A DNA stretch of 43,026 nt from Tieghemiomyces parasiticus (Eukaryota; Kickxellomycota; Dimargaritomycetes; Dimargaritales; Dimargaritaceae). The notes below the pieces were generated by a model. It was not told the DNA's origin. It did not search any database and saw only the letters and a list, made by a program, of their open reading frames with translations. This document shows, in pieces, positions 31,531 through 43,026 of this stretch. The position numbers were made by a program, and so were the translations under genes. Each line of letters opens with the position of its first letter. The stretch's first letter is position 1. Where the stretch lies: positions 1 to 43,026 of the forward strand of contig JANBPT010000341.1 in the NCBI GenBank assembly GCA_027575765.1. Reading direction: 5' to 3'.

Positions 31531-32019
31531 AAGATCACCAAAACTGTTAATACGAGTACCTACTTGACCTGTAGCACGACTTGGGTTTATCCCTGATAAC
31601 AATAGTAATAGTAATGTAATTAGCGACGGGGTTTACAGGCGTGGACCTGTCCGCTGAAGTCGGAATTTAAGCTCTGTTAAGGGGTCTCAATGTAAATTTG
31701 GCGTTCGTCTCGTTAAGGAGCGTAAGTGCTGCGTCACGTACCCCAAAAAACCAGGTAACTTATTCATCCAAGTTGACGGCCCACACGCGCGGATCCGGGT
31801 CCACGTGTTGCTCGGCCATTCCTTGCCTCCGACACTGGAACCTACGTACTCGCATCTACCCCTTTCAGCCTACGTGACCAACTCAGGTTCGAAGAGGTGA
31901 ATGCTTCTCCTGCTACTTGGTTTCATTCCACCTGCCCGTTTGATTTTGACACCACCATCAACATCGGTTTTTGACTTTTTGCAACTCACCTCTGTACTCT
32001 AAGTTAAACATTTCGAACC
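31531..32019. other. intergenic with NKAP promoter
   Basis: This 489-base interval separates two plus-strand genes. It should contain the 3' end of the proline-rich gene and the NKAP promoter and leader. A pyrimidine-rich stretch precedes the NKAP start; no TATA box or RNA gene is clear. Confidence 0.45.
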
Positions 32020-33515
<1,496 letters not shown>

Positions 33516-34029
33516 GGCCCTGCTGTGCAGTTGTTTTTTTTTCACGAATGTAGTCGCAGTTTGGTCCCTGGTGGCTGCTATCCTTATCCCGCCGATGCTA
33601 CGCGCGATAATAATAAATATTATTTCTATCTTTAGTAACTACCCTGTCGCATTATCCAAGGGATAAGGGAGTGGGGCGGGTGGGCCTGCACTTGAGAGAT
33701 GGAGTTGTGCAGAATAGCTAAGTAAGACGGTAGAGTATGGAAGAAGAGGGCGCCGACGCGAGACCCGCTTGACGATACTGCGACTCAAACGCGCGGAGAG
33801 AAGCTGGTTACGCAGTTCTGTATTGGAGGTTGGGGAAGGTGAAGGTCGTACGTGACGCATTTGCATCGTCGCTGACCGTTTCTCATTCCGAGCCCAGAAT
33901 TAAGCCTCCTCAAAGCACGGCTGCCTATCATCCGTTTACGTTGTGTCCTCAATTCATAGTATTGACCCCGTTTTGTTTAAAAGTCACTCCCTCCCTCCTC
34001 CTCAACTACTTCGGCCACACAGATTGACC
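33516..34029. other. intergenic between NKAP and the RAB5IF-like gene
   Basis: Shortly after the NKAP stop there is a T-rich stretch and an AATAAA-type signal near 33608-33616, a likely polyadenylation site. The remainder should hold the promoter of the next plus-strand gene; nothing else was recognised. Confidence 0.5.
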
Positions 34030-35083
34030 ATGGGCAACGCAAAGACGCCCTCCGCCGTGAAGGCCCCAGCTTCCGCCCCCACGATGACCAAACTCCAGAA
34101 GGCCTTCCAAAAGGACTGCGAATGGAAGAAGGTAGGTTGTCCAGACACCATGCCCATTGCTATCATAAACGGAGTTCGAAGGAAATCGGCTAAAGTGAAC
34201 CCCAATCGGGACGAGGAAGAGTATACCTCCTCAGCTCAAAGGACGCACCGCACCCACCAACACCTCCACACCCCTGACGAACCGTTTTTTACCCCCATCC
34301 ACCCGATTCACCAGCTCGAGCTCCAGGATGTATCCTTCTGGATTTTAAACGGTATTTCCATTGCCGTAGGCCTCCTATGCGGTGTTAGCGGTATCACCGG
34401 CTACCTCGGTCTCCTTGGGTAGGTCTAAGCACTTTATTTTTGGGCCACAAGCTGCCCGGATAACTTGAGTATCACTTGCCAGCACGGCATTTTGTTAGGC
34501 TGGGCAAAGAAGCCGAGAATGGGACAGGGTATAAGCCCAGTTCGGGTTGCCTTGGTAGCCTCGCAGCCCTCATCCGCACCTACCAAACTACGGCCTCGGG
34601 CCTTCAAGCCCCCCTCAGACGTGAGGACCTTGTTAGGTCTCCGCCGCTTTATCGACGGGGTTGTGGCTTGGGTTGCTCCGTGACCTTCTATAGCCAGAGG
34701 CATCAGTTTTAGATTGGACCATCTTGACAGGCGGATAGCCGCCATTGCCGCTGCATCAAATTGACTCAGCGACTCTTTCCACTCGCTGGAAACGCCCGGA
34801 TCTGACGGGCTCCATCTTAATTATCTTTGACCAAATCTGACGAAATAACCATGGTTCTCTTCTATCCTATCCAACCCATTTACCTGTCCCTGATTCGACT
34901 AGCTATTTTCTAACCACCTTCATCGCCATGTCCTATTACCTGGCCACCGTTCTCGGCGTGGAGGCCGATGATTTTGGTGGTAAAAGCGAGATTCTGCAGG
35001 AGGCCTACGTCTCAGGGCTGTCCACTTTCCTTTGTACTTGGATTATCACCTATACCATGTTCCACGCCCCAAGCCTGGCCTGA
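34030..35083 (+). CDS. RAB5IF/C20orf24 (OPTI)-like small membrane protein
   Basis: Three exons, 34030-34131, 34315-34418 and 34903-35083, give 128 residues, close to the roughly 130 of the human protein. Donors are GTAGGT, acceptors CAG and TAG, and both junctions keep frame; the second rebuilds a Gly codon before YFLTTFIAM. The protein has a short basic N-terminus, the DCEWKK...LQDVSFWI entry (human AAWEDKDEFLDVIYW), and two hydrophobic hairpin helices (about 42-60 and 67-85). A GVEADDFGGKSEILQEAYVSG loop matches YGGTWELTKEGFMTS, and a last helix, about 107-123, is FLCTWIITYTMFH. The animal homologue is an ER/mitochondria-contact membrane protein that helps multipass-protein biogenesis (PAT/OPTI context) and was named for Rab5 interaction. 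EMC6 is a relative but is shorter and lacks the GG loop. Function here is inferred. Confidence 0.8.
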
Positions 35084-37128
35084 TTTGTAGAAATAGCAGC
35101 CACAATCGGTTTGAGTTCTTTAACAAAGAGTTGTTGGCTAACAATGTAAGCTCTGAAGTAAACCACTATACGTCCATGCAGTGCACCTTGCATATGGTTG
35201 AAAAACGATGAGCACCCTCTCTTCACTATGCAATAGATAGGAGGGCAGTCTAGACAGTGTTTGTGCTGATAGGAACGATCGCAGCGTAGTAACTGTGTAG
35301 AAGCTAAGGTCTGCCCAGTGTGGGGCTTTCTTTCCCCCAGCGCGCGTCCGCAATTGAAATGTTCTGATCCCATGCCGACGGTGCGCTCGAATCGGCAACT
35401 CTGATCCGGCATAGCCGCCGCCAACAACAACGTCATGGTTTGGGGAAGGTTGAGAACTGGGTTTTATCGCCAAGACAGTCTACAGCGGAAGTTTTAGAGT
35501 CCAAGCGGGATAAGCAAGTGGGGAGGAGGAGAGGGGCTACGGGTTCGGAAATCGTGGACTAAATTGGCTAAAGGCAACTAGATAATTGATAATAGACTCG
35601 TCTAAACCACATTGAAGCAATGGTAGTAAAACCCATACCGTCGAGCCAACCCGTTTGACATGGCCTCCAGAACGACCAGCGCGATATCCCTGAGAAGACG
35701 GTAAATACTGGCTGTTTACCAACGTTAGGAATTAATTCATTGGGCATTTGGAGGCTGCTGGCTTGCCTCCAGATCTACCAAGAATAGGTTTTTAATAAGT
35801 CAAATTAAAGTTTACTATTAGTCCTTACCCACTCCCCAGGAAACTTCACCGGCGAACCTTCCGACCACGTTGCTCTCTCTCGACCACGGGTTCAGATGGT
35901 ATGCAACCCTACTTCCGTCACAGCGAAGCCTCCGACAATGATGACAATGGCGAAGTCACGGAGGCGGAAGGCAGCGAACCTCGCTAGCTACTTCACCGGT
36001 CGGCTCGACTTCTGAGAGTGCAGTTGGGCCCATGGCCGGAATCGTGCCATTTTACTTTCAGTCTTTATTAATTGATTGGTATTGGCGATAAACCTTATCT
36101 TAGTTCTCACATAAATCACTATGACTACTTCTGGTGTAGCCTAGTACCTTCTGGGGGGATGGATAAACCATGGCTAAATGATACGATCCTAAGCGACTAT
36201 TTTACGCCTATAGCGGATTTCCAGCTGATAGATTCACGGTTAGGTGACTGTAAACATGATTACGAATCGCTCTCGGCATTTCAGACAATTTACTTGGCGA
36301 CATCAGGAAAGTCATAGTTAAATTCTTCCCGAATATCACCTATAAAGCGAGAAGTGGGTATAAAAGTTACTCAAATGAAGCATTTCTGAAGGCAATGATT
36401 GCTGGAGTCGATCGTTGGATAAGCCCTTTCAAATCATAAGGCAGAACCAGTCCTCGACTCCGATCGGAAGCAAGTCAGGTGACATAGGGGTCATCTGGCT
36501 GCCTCAAAGTACCTGCGTTGGTACAATGCTTCTCCTGGAACACCACGGTCGGCGTCGGAAGGCGGCAGGCGACTGATACATGAATGTATAGGTCTCGTCA
36601 TCGACGACGGCAGTTTTTACGGGCAATACTTGGCCGAATAGAATGTTATCTGGAGGTGGATAACAAGGTAAGCATAATGCTGGCTTTAGTCATCGACAAG
36701 TGTGTGGGCGAATCCCGCCAATGAGATCGCTATATATATACAAATTATATACAAATCGCTGCGCAGGGACTTGAGAGTGCTTAACCGATGATGTAGTGCT
36801 ATTGAGCTCCCTTTGGAAAGCAAAATCAAAACTGCATTTGCTCAGCCATTTCGAGTCCACCATAGCCAGCGCGGTTTTCTCATCATACACTCGTTACCCC
36901 ATTAATCTTCTATTGAATTGATAAAATGTGACCATTTATCAGTGCAGGGAGATGATTAATGACGCCTTAAAAATCTAATGGTCCCGCAGGGTTTAAATTG
37001 CAGAGTACTCGAGCTACATTTAAAAGGTAGGTTAACCGATTCACACCATCCCCTCCGTCAATAACCTTTACCGAAGAAGTCTTAGAAACGACGGTATCTC
37101 TTAATCCCAACACTATTAGCTCTACTCT
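35084..37128. other. 2 kb intergenic spacer
   Basis: The base composition is less GC-rich than in the flanking genes. Open frames are short. A minus-strand string near 35460-35400 resembles a dinucleotide-binding fingerprint (see findings) but does not continue into a recognisable protein. TTTAAAAGG near 37019-37026 could serve as a TATA-like element for the next gene. Confidence 0.5.
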
Positions 37129-37143
37129 ATGTACGTTGCCGAT

Positions 37144-37584
37144 ATGAAGATCACCGTTACCACTGCTCTAATTGCTCACCTACTGGGCACTATCTCGGCG
37201 CATCCGCTACCTCTGCCAGGCCAGGCCCTCACTATGCCTGCAGATTATTTTAACGTGCAACACTACCGCCGCCTCGATGAAGTATCCGACGACAACGTCG
37301 GTGACAGGAACCTTAGTCGCGTGCAGGACGACGGAAACGGCGACACTTATGACAACGGGGACGACGATGATTCCTGCGACTCTGATGATTCCGACGACCA
37401 TGACGGAGACTCCGACTGTGACAGTGGCGATGACCTGGAGGAATGTGACGAAGACGATGGTGAGGGCGAGAATGAGGGTGCGGAAGGATATACTCCGACC
37501 CAGGCCACGCCTTCATCCGAGCCCTCGGCGGTAGAGTCGACTACCCAAGCAATTACGATGCCGGTCACCATCTCAGCAACCTGA
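37144..37584 (+). CDS. small secreted, extremely acidic protein
   Basis: This is a 146-codon frame. The start at 37144 is preferred over the in-frame ATG at 37129 because MKITVTTALIAHLLGTISAH is a textbook signal peptide, cleaved probably after SAH or just beyond. The mature protein is first mixed (residues about 21-50), then holds about 70 residues dominated by Asp with Ser, Gly and Glu, including four cysteines. It ends in a Thr/Ser/Pro-rich tail suited to O-glycosylation. There is no transmembrane helix or GPI-like hydrophobic tail and no known domain. An AATAAA-type signal lies about 110 bases after the stop. The gene at 10443-10856 has the same plan and a similar first ten residues. Acidic secreted proteins may bind calcium, metals or basic wall proteins; the function is not known. 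Confidence 0.65.
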   Translation: MKITVTTALIAHLLGTISAHPLPLPGQALTMPADYFNVQHYRRLDEVSDDNVGDRNLSRVQDDGNGDTYDNGDDDDSCDSDDSDDHDGDSDCDSGDDLEECDEDDGEGENEGAEGYTPTQATPSSEPSAVESTTQAITMPVTISAT

Positions 37585-38143
37585 ACGAATAGGCCTAGCC
37601 ACTCGACTTTGTCAACCAAAATGGTATCTCTCGGCGCTGGTCTGCATTCTAAAGGAAAGAGAGACTCATGGTACAAGACCTAGTTGTTTGGAAATAAATG
37701 ACACCGTTAAGCAGCCTGTAGTATATTCGCAGTCTCTCATACTCAGATTTAGCTGGTTGCGAATACGATCGTTAATCTGGCTTAATAATGGTGGCTTCCT
37801 CAGCCGGTGGCCATCGGTAAGCCGCTGTCTGCATATATCGGCTAGTAGTTGGTAGCTCTGACCATTGGTGGCGCGCGGCTTTCACCTACAGGTCCGATAT
37901 CCCACGGACCCTGTATCAGCATGTATCTCTCACACAACGCCCAGCGGACATGGAGTAATAGGCATACCGAGTGAACTCCAACTCCAGCAGTTCAGCCCTT
38001 GACTCGCTCCCTTCCTCTCGATAAGGATACTCTATCGTTTACCAAACAACCTCCACTGGATTCTGCCCATCTAACCACAGTCGGCAGAGTTTTGCAATTT
38101 ACTTCGTACTAAACTCTCCATTCGCAAAGTCAAAGCCCGCCCC
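37585..38143. other. intergenic, promoter of the aldo-keto reductase gene
   Basis: Contains the likely poly(A) signal GAAATAAATG near 37690 for the secreted protein gene and a pyrimidine-rich stretch before 38144. No other feature was recognised. Confidence 0.5.
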
Positions 38144-39345
38144 ATGACGGTTACCGACCAAGTGCTCATTCTGCCCAAACTGGGGTTCGGCGCGGGCGCA
38201 TTCAGCGGCCGTTACAACGAGATTGACGAGAAGGCAGCCGCTGAGGCCGTCAAGGAGAGCTTTGACCTCGGTAGGTGCTAGTTGGTATGTAAGCCATGCC
38301 AATCACACACACACACACCCGCCCACCACTCTGCGGGTTAAAGAGCGGCGTGCAGAGGTGGTGGGAGCAGGCCGGTCGGTCGCCATTGACGAGGCCCACT
38401 ACGCTACCGGCCTCCGACTTAAGGGCTCTAAAATACCAGGGCGTAGTTATACCTAACATCCTTCCGTCACACCACCGCTACTCTCCACCCCTCATCACGC
38501 CACCCACAGGCATCAATTATTATGATACTTCACCCTACTACAATAGCAGCGAAGCTATCCTAGGGAATGCACTCCACGCGCTGCGCGACGAGATGCCGCG
38601 GGAACGCTACATCCTCTCGACTAAAGTGGGTCGTTACGGCGCCACGCCGGCAGACTGCGACTACTCCCGAGATCGGGTAATGGCCAGCGTGGCCGAAAGC
38701 CTCCGTCGACTGCACACAGACTACCTGGACGTGGTTCTCTGCCACGACGTGGAGTTTGTCTCGCTCGCAGAAGTGACTGGCCAGGCCCTGCCGGCGCTCT
38801 ACGACCTGAAATCCCAGGGTGTCATTCGACAGGTCGGAATCAGTGGCTACCCACTCCCGACACTCCTTCGTATCGCCGAAATCCAGCACGACTGCGGCAC
38901 TCCGTTGGACGTGGTCTTTTCGTACTGCCACTTTAATCTCCACAACCGGCAGTTTCAGGACTACGCCCCACGTTTCCGCGCGTTTGGTGTGAAGTACTTG
39001 ATTAACGCGTCGCCGCTCAGCATGGGATTGCTGCGGGCTAGCCGTGATCCCCCAGACTGGCACCCGGCCAACGACGCCCTACGGGCGGCCGCCCGGGAGG
39101 CTGTGGCGCTGTGTCGCAAGCGCGGCCTGGATATCGCCGAGTTGGCCACCCGATTCAGCTTGGATGGGAATACCGATGGAATGTTCGACACGACTGTGCT
39201 GGGCATTTCGAATGCCCACGAAATTCGCCAAGCGGTGGAGTGGCTCAACGCCGGACCCGTTACCGACCCGGTTGCGGCTGAGACCCTGCAGGATTTGCTC
39301 GAGATTTTCCGGCCGTTTGAGGCGTACACCTGGCCGTCACCCTAA
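38144..39345 (+). CDS. ARA2: aldo-keto reductase, D-arabinose/L-galactose 1-dehydrogenase-like
   Basis: Two exons, 38144-38270 and 38510-39345, give 320 residues, about the length of plant L-galactose dehydrogenase. The intron has a GTAGGT donor, contains a CA repeat, and ends CACAG; joining rebuilds Gly43 in FDLG-INYYDTS. The AKR tetrad is complete: Asp48 and Tyr53 in YYDTSPYY, Lys81 in LSTKVGRYG and His121 in LCHDVEF. The N-terminus PKLGFGAGAFSGRYNEID is the usual AKR entry. GVIRQVGISGYPL and INASPLSMGLL fit the Ara2/L-GalDH subfamily, where such enzymes oxidise D-arabinose or L-galactose to the lactone with NAD(P)+. In fungi this step leads towards D-erythroascorbate. No oxidase partner is in the window. 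The gene is tail to tail with the SRP receptor gene, 243 bases between stops. Confidence 0.88.
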
Positions 39346-39501
39346 GATCCTCCCCCATCAACACCAACAGCCTAAACGGCAGGTGCAAAAAAAGGAAGGT
39401 ATCCAAACGTGACTGAATTCCTCAGGAAAGACGGTTTATTATCTAGTAAAATAGTACAATCCCCTTCTGAACATAATCGATCTATTGAGACCGTCCACGC
39501 T

Positions 39502-39555
39502 CCCCCCCCCCTGGCGCGCGCGAATGAGGCGTAACCTGTGCACTCTTGGGGGGGG
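39502..39555. repeat. C10 / G8 inverted homopolymer pair between convergent genes
   Basis: Ten C at 39502-39511 face eight G at 39548-39555 with 36 bases between, able to form a long-loop hairpin in DNA or RNA. The pair lies within the 243-base gap between the two stop codons. Confidence 0.6.
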
Positions 39556-39588
39556 TACCCAAAAAAGCTACCCGCCAATAGGTCCTCC

Positions 39589-41684
39589 CTAATCGTGCAT
39601 CAGGGACTGCACCACGTGGCTCACCTTCATATTCTTGAGGTCGGTATAGGTCTGGCCTGTACCCACAAAGAGGATGGGCTGGCCGGTGGTGTAGGTCATG
39701 GAGAGGGCGGCACCAACCTTATCATCAATGGTATCAAACTTGGTGAGGATGATTCCGTCAATGTGACGGGGTTGTGCTAAACCGGAGAAATCCTTCAGGG
39801 CGCGGTTAAACTTGGTAAGCTGGTCTACGGCCTCGTTACCCACGAGGGCTTCACCGACGAAAATAACCTTATCCGGCTGGTTGACGCTGACCAGTTTGGC
39901 GAGGGCGCGCATGAGAGGCTCGTTATCCTGCATCCGACCGGCGGTATCTACGAGTACCACGTCGTAATGGTGGTTCTGGGCGTAGGTGATGGCGTCCTTG
40001 GCGATCCCAGCCGAATCCTTGCCGTACCCGCGCTCGTAGATATCGACCACGGCGTCAGTTGAGAGGGCCTTCAGGTTACGCGCGTGCACCCGGAGCTGCT
40101 CAACCGCCCCCGATCGGAAGGTATCGCAGGCAGCGATGAGCACGCGGTACCGGTTCTGTAGGAGCCAGAAACACACCTTGGAGAGGTTGGTGGATTTACC
40201 CACGCCGTTGACGCCGACGAATACGACAGTGTAGGGTCGCTTCTGGGCCCGCGCGGCCTCAATGTCTCGCAGAAGATCGACGGGCGTATTCGGGGTCAGG
40301 ATACGCTGCAATGTGGTTGTCATGGCCCGCTTTACGGCGCTGCGGACGCTCTGAAAGGCGCCCACCTGAAGATTGAGGAGCGACTGGCCCACCGACTGAC
40401 AAATGTGGTCCGCAATATCACTGGCTACGTTCTTGGCCACCAGGTGCTCCTTCATTTGTCGCATCACCGGGTCCAGGTCAGCCTCCGAGAGCGCCCGTGC
40501 TCCGGTCCACGATTTAAATAGAGACACCAGACGGTTCGTGCCCACAACAGCAGCCGCCTCTTCATAGTCATCGTCATCTTCGCCCGAGTCGGTATCCTGG
40601 CGCAGATCCTGCACTGCGTACGACCCATCGGCTGCGCGCTGGCCCAGGGAAGTGGCGTCCATAAGGTGGTCCACCTGCCCCGCGTCGGCGAGGTGGTCGG
40701 TGTTGGCCTGTCCGCCGCTGAAATCGTACTCCTTCATGCGATCGGCTGTCACCTTGGAGTCATCCCATACACGTCGCTCCTTCTTGGGCGGGTTTCTGTA
40801 TCCAACGATGGAAGAAGTAGGGGGTAGGGAAGGTGTAAGAGCTAGTGGGTTAGTAATACTAATGAGCCACCATCACCAAACGTGCGACCCAAGCAGCTTG
40901 AACCCAACCAAAAGGAGAAACGCCAAGAACGGAGCTGATCCGCGCACTTACTTTTTGCTGTTAGCCTTGGCCTCGGCCGCCTTGGCACCCTTCTTTTTGC
41001 GCAGGCGGGGCCCGGTGGTTGGATCGGTATCTGTACCAGTGGCGGAGGACGACCGGGAAAGGTCGGCGGGTTCATCCGGCGTCGGCCGACCACCGGCCTT
41101 CGCAGCCGGGACGCGCCGCGTGATTCGACGTTTCTCGTCCTGGGACTCGACAGTATCCAAAATGTCGAGGAAAGGTTGGTCGAATGGCAGACCTTGGAAA
41201 ATTTGGGACCGGATTTGCTCGCCGTACAGAGCACAGAAGCGTTTCCGGAGTGCCTGCAACAGGTCCGGGATGTAGGTCAGCCGGAGGACTTTCTGGAACA
41301 CGGTCTGTCAGGGGGAAATGGATAATTGGGCGTTAAGTAAGAAGAGGCAAGGTGAGTTAGCGGGATAAGGTCAATTGGTATTGACTATCGGCTGTCACCC
41401 ACCGCGTGGTAAATAGGGCGGTGTGCCCCCCCCCGACAATAGTAACGAGCCAGCAACCCGAGGTAAACAGTGCGACTTACCACAAACACAAGATTCAATT
41501 CGTTCTCAAAACACCATTGCAACTCGTAAGGCCCGGTCACGAACTTAGGTTTGTCGGACATTTGGTGCTCGCCGATGAGGACCTCATGGACGAGCTGGTT
41601 GATGGGATTACCCTGGACAGCGGCAAACGACCGCGACCAGACCACGACCCCGCCGCGGGTCATGACGGTACAAGCGTCTAGCAT
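39589..41684 (-). CDS. signal recognition particle receptor subunit alpha (SRPRA/SRP101)
   Basis: Three exons, 41684-41481, 41304-40952 and 40795-39589, give 587 residues with in-phase junctions and GTAAGT donors. The protein is the ER-docking GTPase that receives the ribosome-SRP complex. Exon 1 encodes the start of the SRX domain, MLDACTVMTRGGVVVWSRSF, which binds the beta subunit. Exon 2 continues VFQKVLRLTYIPDLL and then a Lys-rich linker. Exon 3 has KKERRVWDD, an acidic stretch, the helical N domain, and the G domain. G-domain motifs are GVNGVGKST (380-388), DTFRSGAVEQL (410-420), DTAGRM (469-474), TKFDTIDDKVG (537-547) and FVGTGQTYTDL near the end. These separate SR-alpha from SRP54, which uses TKLD and has a methionine-rich M domain. 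All G motifs are intact. Intron 1 holds a nine-C run. Confidence 0.95.
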
Positions 41685-42766
41685 GGCGACCAGTTAGATG
41701 TGCTGTGGTGCGAAAGGAGAAGGGGCAGATGCTTCGGTGGCCGATTGGGCTGGTAGGAATGCTACAGGGGCATTGAATGCGCAGACAGCTGAAAATGGAT
41801 ATTTTGGTGTGGCAAATGTGAAAGCTTGGCGGATAAGAAGGGCGTTGGGAATCAGAATGTAGCCGGGCAACTGCTGACTTTCATTGTAGGAGCTCCTGTA
41901 GTATTCTCGAGGGGACCCTGGCTCGGACCCCCCCCCCCACACCGCTTTCCCGACTGGCAGCAAATGGCAGGGGGGGGGGGCGCTGCGAAGCTCTAACTGA
42001 AATCTACTACACAGTTGACTTTTTCTGCCTTCCTGAGCGCTGGCCCGTCAAGTTGCTAACCATTGCGGGGGCACTAAACCAGCACGAGTTCAAATTAGAA
42101 GAGTCTACATAATGAATTCTAAACCGTTGGTGACCTGGGAGGCCCCTCAACTCCATGATGGCCCCTTAGGGCGGAAGGTAACTTACCTGTGGCTGGACCG
42201 TGCCGTGGTGTCCACTCTGACACGCCCTCGCTGTCAGGCTGTCAGGTCACCCGGAAGCACCAGCCAGTCTCCTTTATTCGGGCCAGCCCTATGGTGGGAG
42301 CGAATTGGCCCTCCGATAATGGGTAACCTGCTGCTGTCGCCCAGGAGGTTAGGGGTTATCAGACCATTTCTGACTAGAAGACAAGGACCGACTTCATTCG
42401 TGCACGTGGCCTGAAGAACTCAGGTTGGCGAATATTGTGGGATGCGTGGGGACGGAACCGGGGGGTTGGGGTTCGGAGAGGGGTGCAGCAGTGCGTTTTG
42501 TATTGAGAGGACCGCAGAGGTCGGGACATTGAGCGCGGCAGGACGGGGCCGGGGGCAACGAAGAGACTGTTTGTCGCTGTACTTTACATTTGGCAAGACC
42601 CGGCCGTACCCTGTGCCGCCCACTGGCTTCGCTGTCCGGACTTTGACCCGACCTGTTACTTGCGCCGCCTCAAACCCAAATTAAGTTACATATACCCCTT
42701 ATCCAGCATCCATCTCATCTCCCTAACCCACGGACATCGCCCACCCATCTGCCGACTTTGTTCGCC
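41685..42766. other. divergent promoter region between SRP receptor alpha and the carrier gene
   Basis: Two genes start outward from this 1.1 kb interval, so it should hold both promoters. It contains a C11/G11 inverted homopolymer pair listed separately. A 100-codon plus-strand frame at 42112-42414 has no recognisable domain. The last 100 bases before 42767 are pyrimidine-rich with TATACCCC near 42690, a possible TATA-like site for the carrier gene. Confidence 0.5.
41928..41980. repeat. C11 / G11 inverted homopolymer pair
   Basis: Eleven C at 41928-41938 and eleven G at 41970-41980 are perfectly complementary across a 31-base gap. The position is about 245-295 bases upstream of the SRP receptor alpha start, in the divergent promoter interval. 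Homopolymers are prone to length error, so the exact counts are provisional. Confidence 0.65.
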
Positions 42767-43026
42767 ATGTCGACCGCTGAGAAGAAGCCCACCCGTAAGT
42801 ACTCTGGTGAAGCAGAAGGAGCCGGTCAGCGGCCAAACCGATGCGGCCAGGGGGGCCGATCACCCATCAGCCAGCAGGCGCTGCAATCGAGTCCCACCAT
42901 CACTTACCTACACCACATCCATGCCGCACATCACTATTCCCGTCCAGCGCTCCCGTTCCACTTCCAGTTCCTGGCCGGAGCCGTAGCGGGGGTGTCAGAA
43001 ATCTGCACCATGTACCCACTTGACGT
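42767..43026 (+). CDS. mitochondrial oxodicarboxylate carrier (Odc1/2, SLC25A21-like), 5' part
   Basis: The gene is cut by the window edge. Exon 1 (42767-42794) is only 28 bases and encodes MSTAEKKPT plus one base, followed by GTAAGT. After a 153-base intron ending GTCCAG, exon 2 (from 42948) continues in frame as PLPFHFQFLAGAVAGVSE and then ICTMYPLD. This contains the first transmembrane helix of a mitochondrial carrier and the beginning of the PX[DE]XX[KR] signature (PLD at the edge). The LPFHFQFLAGAVAGVSE start is characteristic of the 2-oxoadipate/2-oxoglutarate exchangers Odc1/Odc2, linked to lysine metabolism. Only about 36 residues are visible, so substrate assignment is moderate while carrier-family assignment is firm. 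Confidence 0.82.
   Translation, partial: MSTAEKKPTRKYSGEAEGAGQRPNRCGQGGRSPISQQALQSSPTITYLHHIHAAHHYSRPALPFHFQFLAGAVAGVSEICTMYPLD

Noticed and set aside
38304..38320. CA repeat taken as a possible regulatory element
   Set aside because: It lies inside the intron of the aldo-keto reductase gene and is best treated as a simple microsatellite.

Overview
This is fungal nuclear DNA. Coding regions are GC-rich and are split by short spliceosomal introns with GTAAGT or GTAGGT donors and YAG acceptors, often with a CTAAC-like branch site. The gene set (F1Fo-ATP synthase subunit 4, an Mtf2-type mitochondrial protein, an Odc-type oxodicarboxylate carrier, an Ara2-type aldo-keto reductase) is fungal. NKAP, GIGYF-type and RAB5IF-like proteins, which are better known from animals, together with long, less GC-rich spacers suggest an early-diverging lineage (Zoopagomycota or Kickxellomycotina-like) rather than an ascomycete yeast. 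That placement is inference.

Layout. From 1 to about 13 kb the window is gene-poor: a secreted subtilisin (1167-3707, minus), a 4.5 kb empty spacer, a three-exon FMN-dependent 2-hydroxyacid oxidase rebuilt from pieces (8176-9764, minus), and a small secreted acidic protein (10443-10856, minus). From 13.6 to 28.6 kb lies a denser housekeeping block: a GYF-domain protein with an eIF4E2/4EHP-type binding motif (plus), ATP4 in five exons (minus), an oligopeptidase B-like S9A peptidase with a presequence-like N-terminus (plus), an Mtf2-like mitochondrial protein (minus) and arginyl-tRNA synthetase (minus). Four neighbours in this block are or may be mitochondrial.

From 28.6 to 37 kb there is a decayed ABC-transporter nucleotide-binding domain (about 29248-29830, minus), an unrecognised 364-residue proline-rich protein, NKAP in three exons, a RAB5IF/C20orf24-like membrane protein in three exons, and another 2 kb empty spacer. 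From 37.1 kb to the end lie a second small secreted acidic protein, an Ara2/L-galactose dehydrogenase-like reductase (two exons), the SRP receptor alpha subunit (three exons, minus), and the first two exons of an oxodicarboxylate carrier cut by the window edge.

I found no CRISPR array, rRNA, convincing tRNA or intact transposon. The least expected signals are the ABC-transporter relic, two C-run/G-run inverted pairs flanking the SRP receptor gene, and two acidic secreted proteins with similar signal peptides. Multi-exon models were built by eye. Each keeps the reading frame across every junction and matches remembered family sequence, but none has been tested against transcripts.
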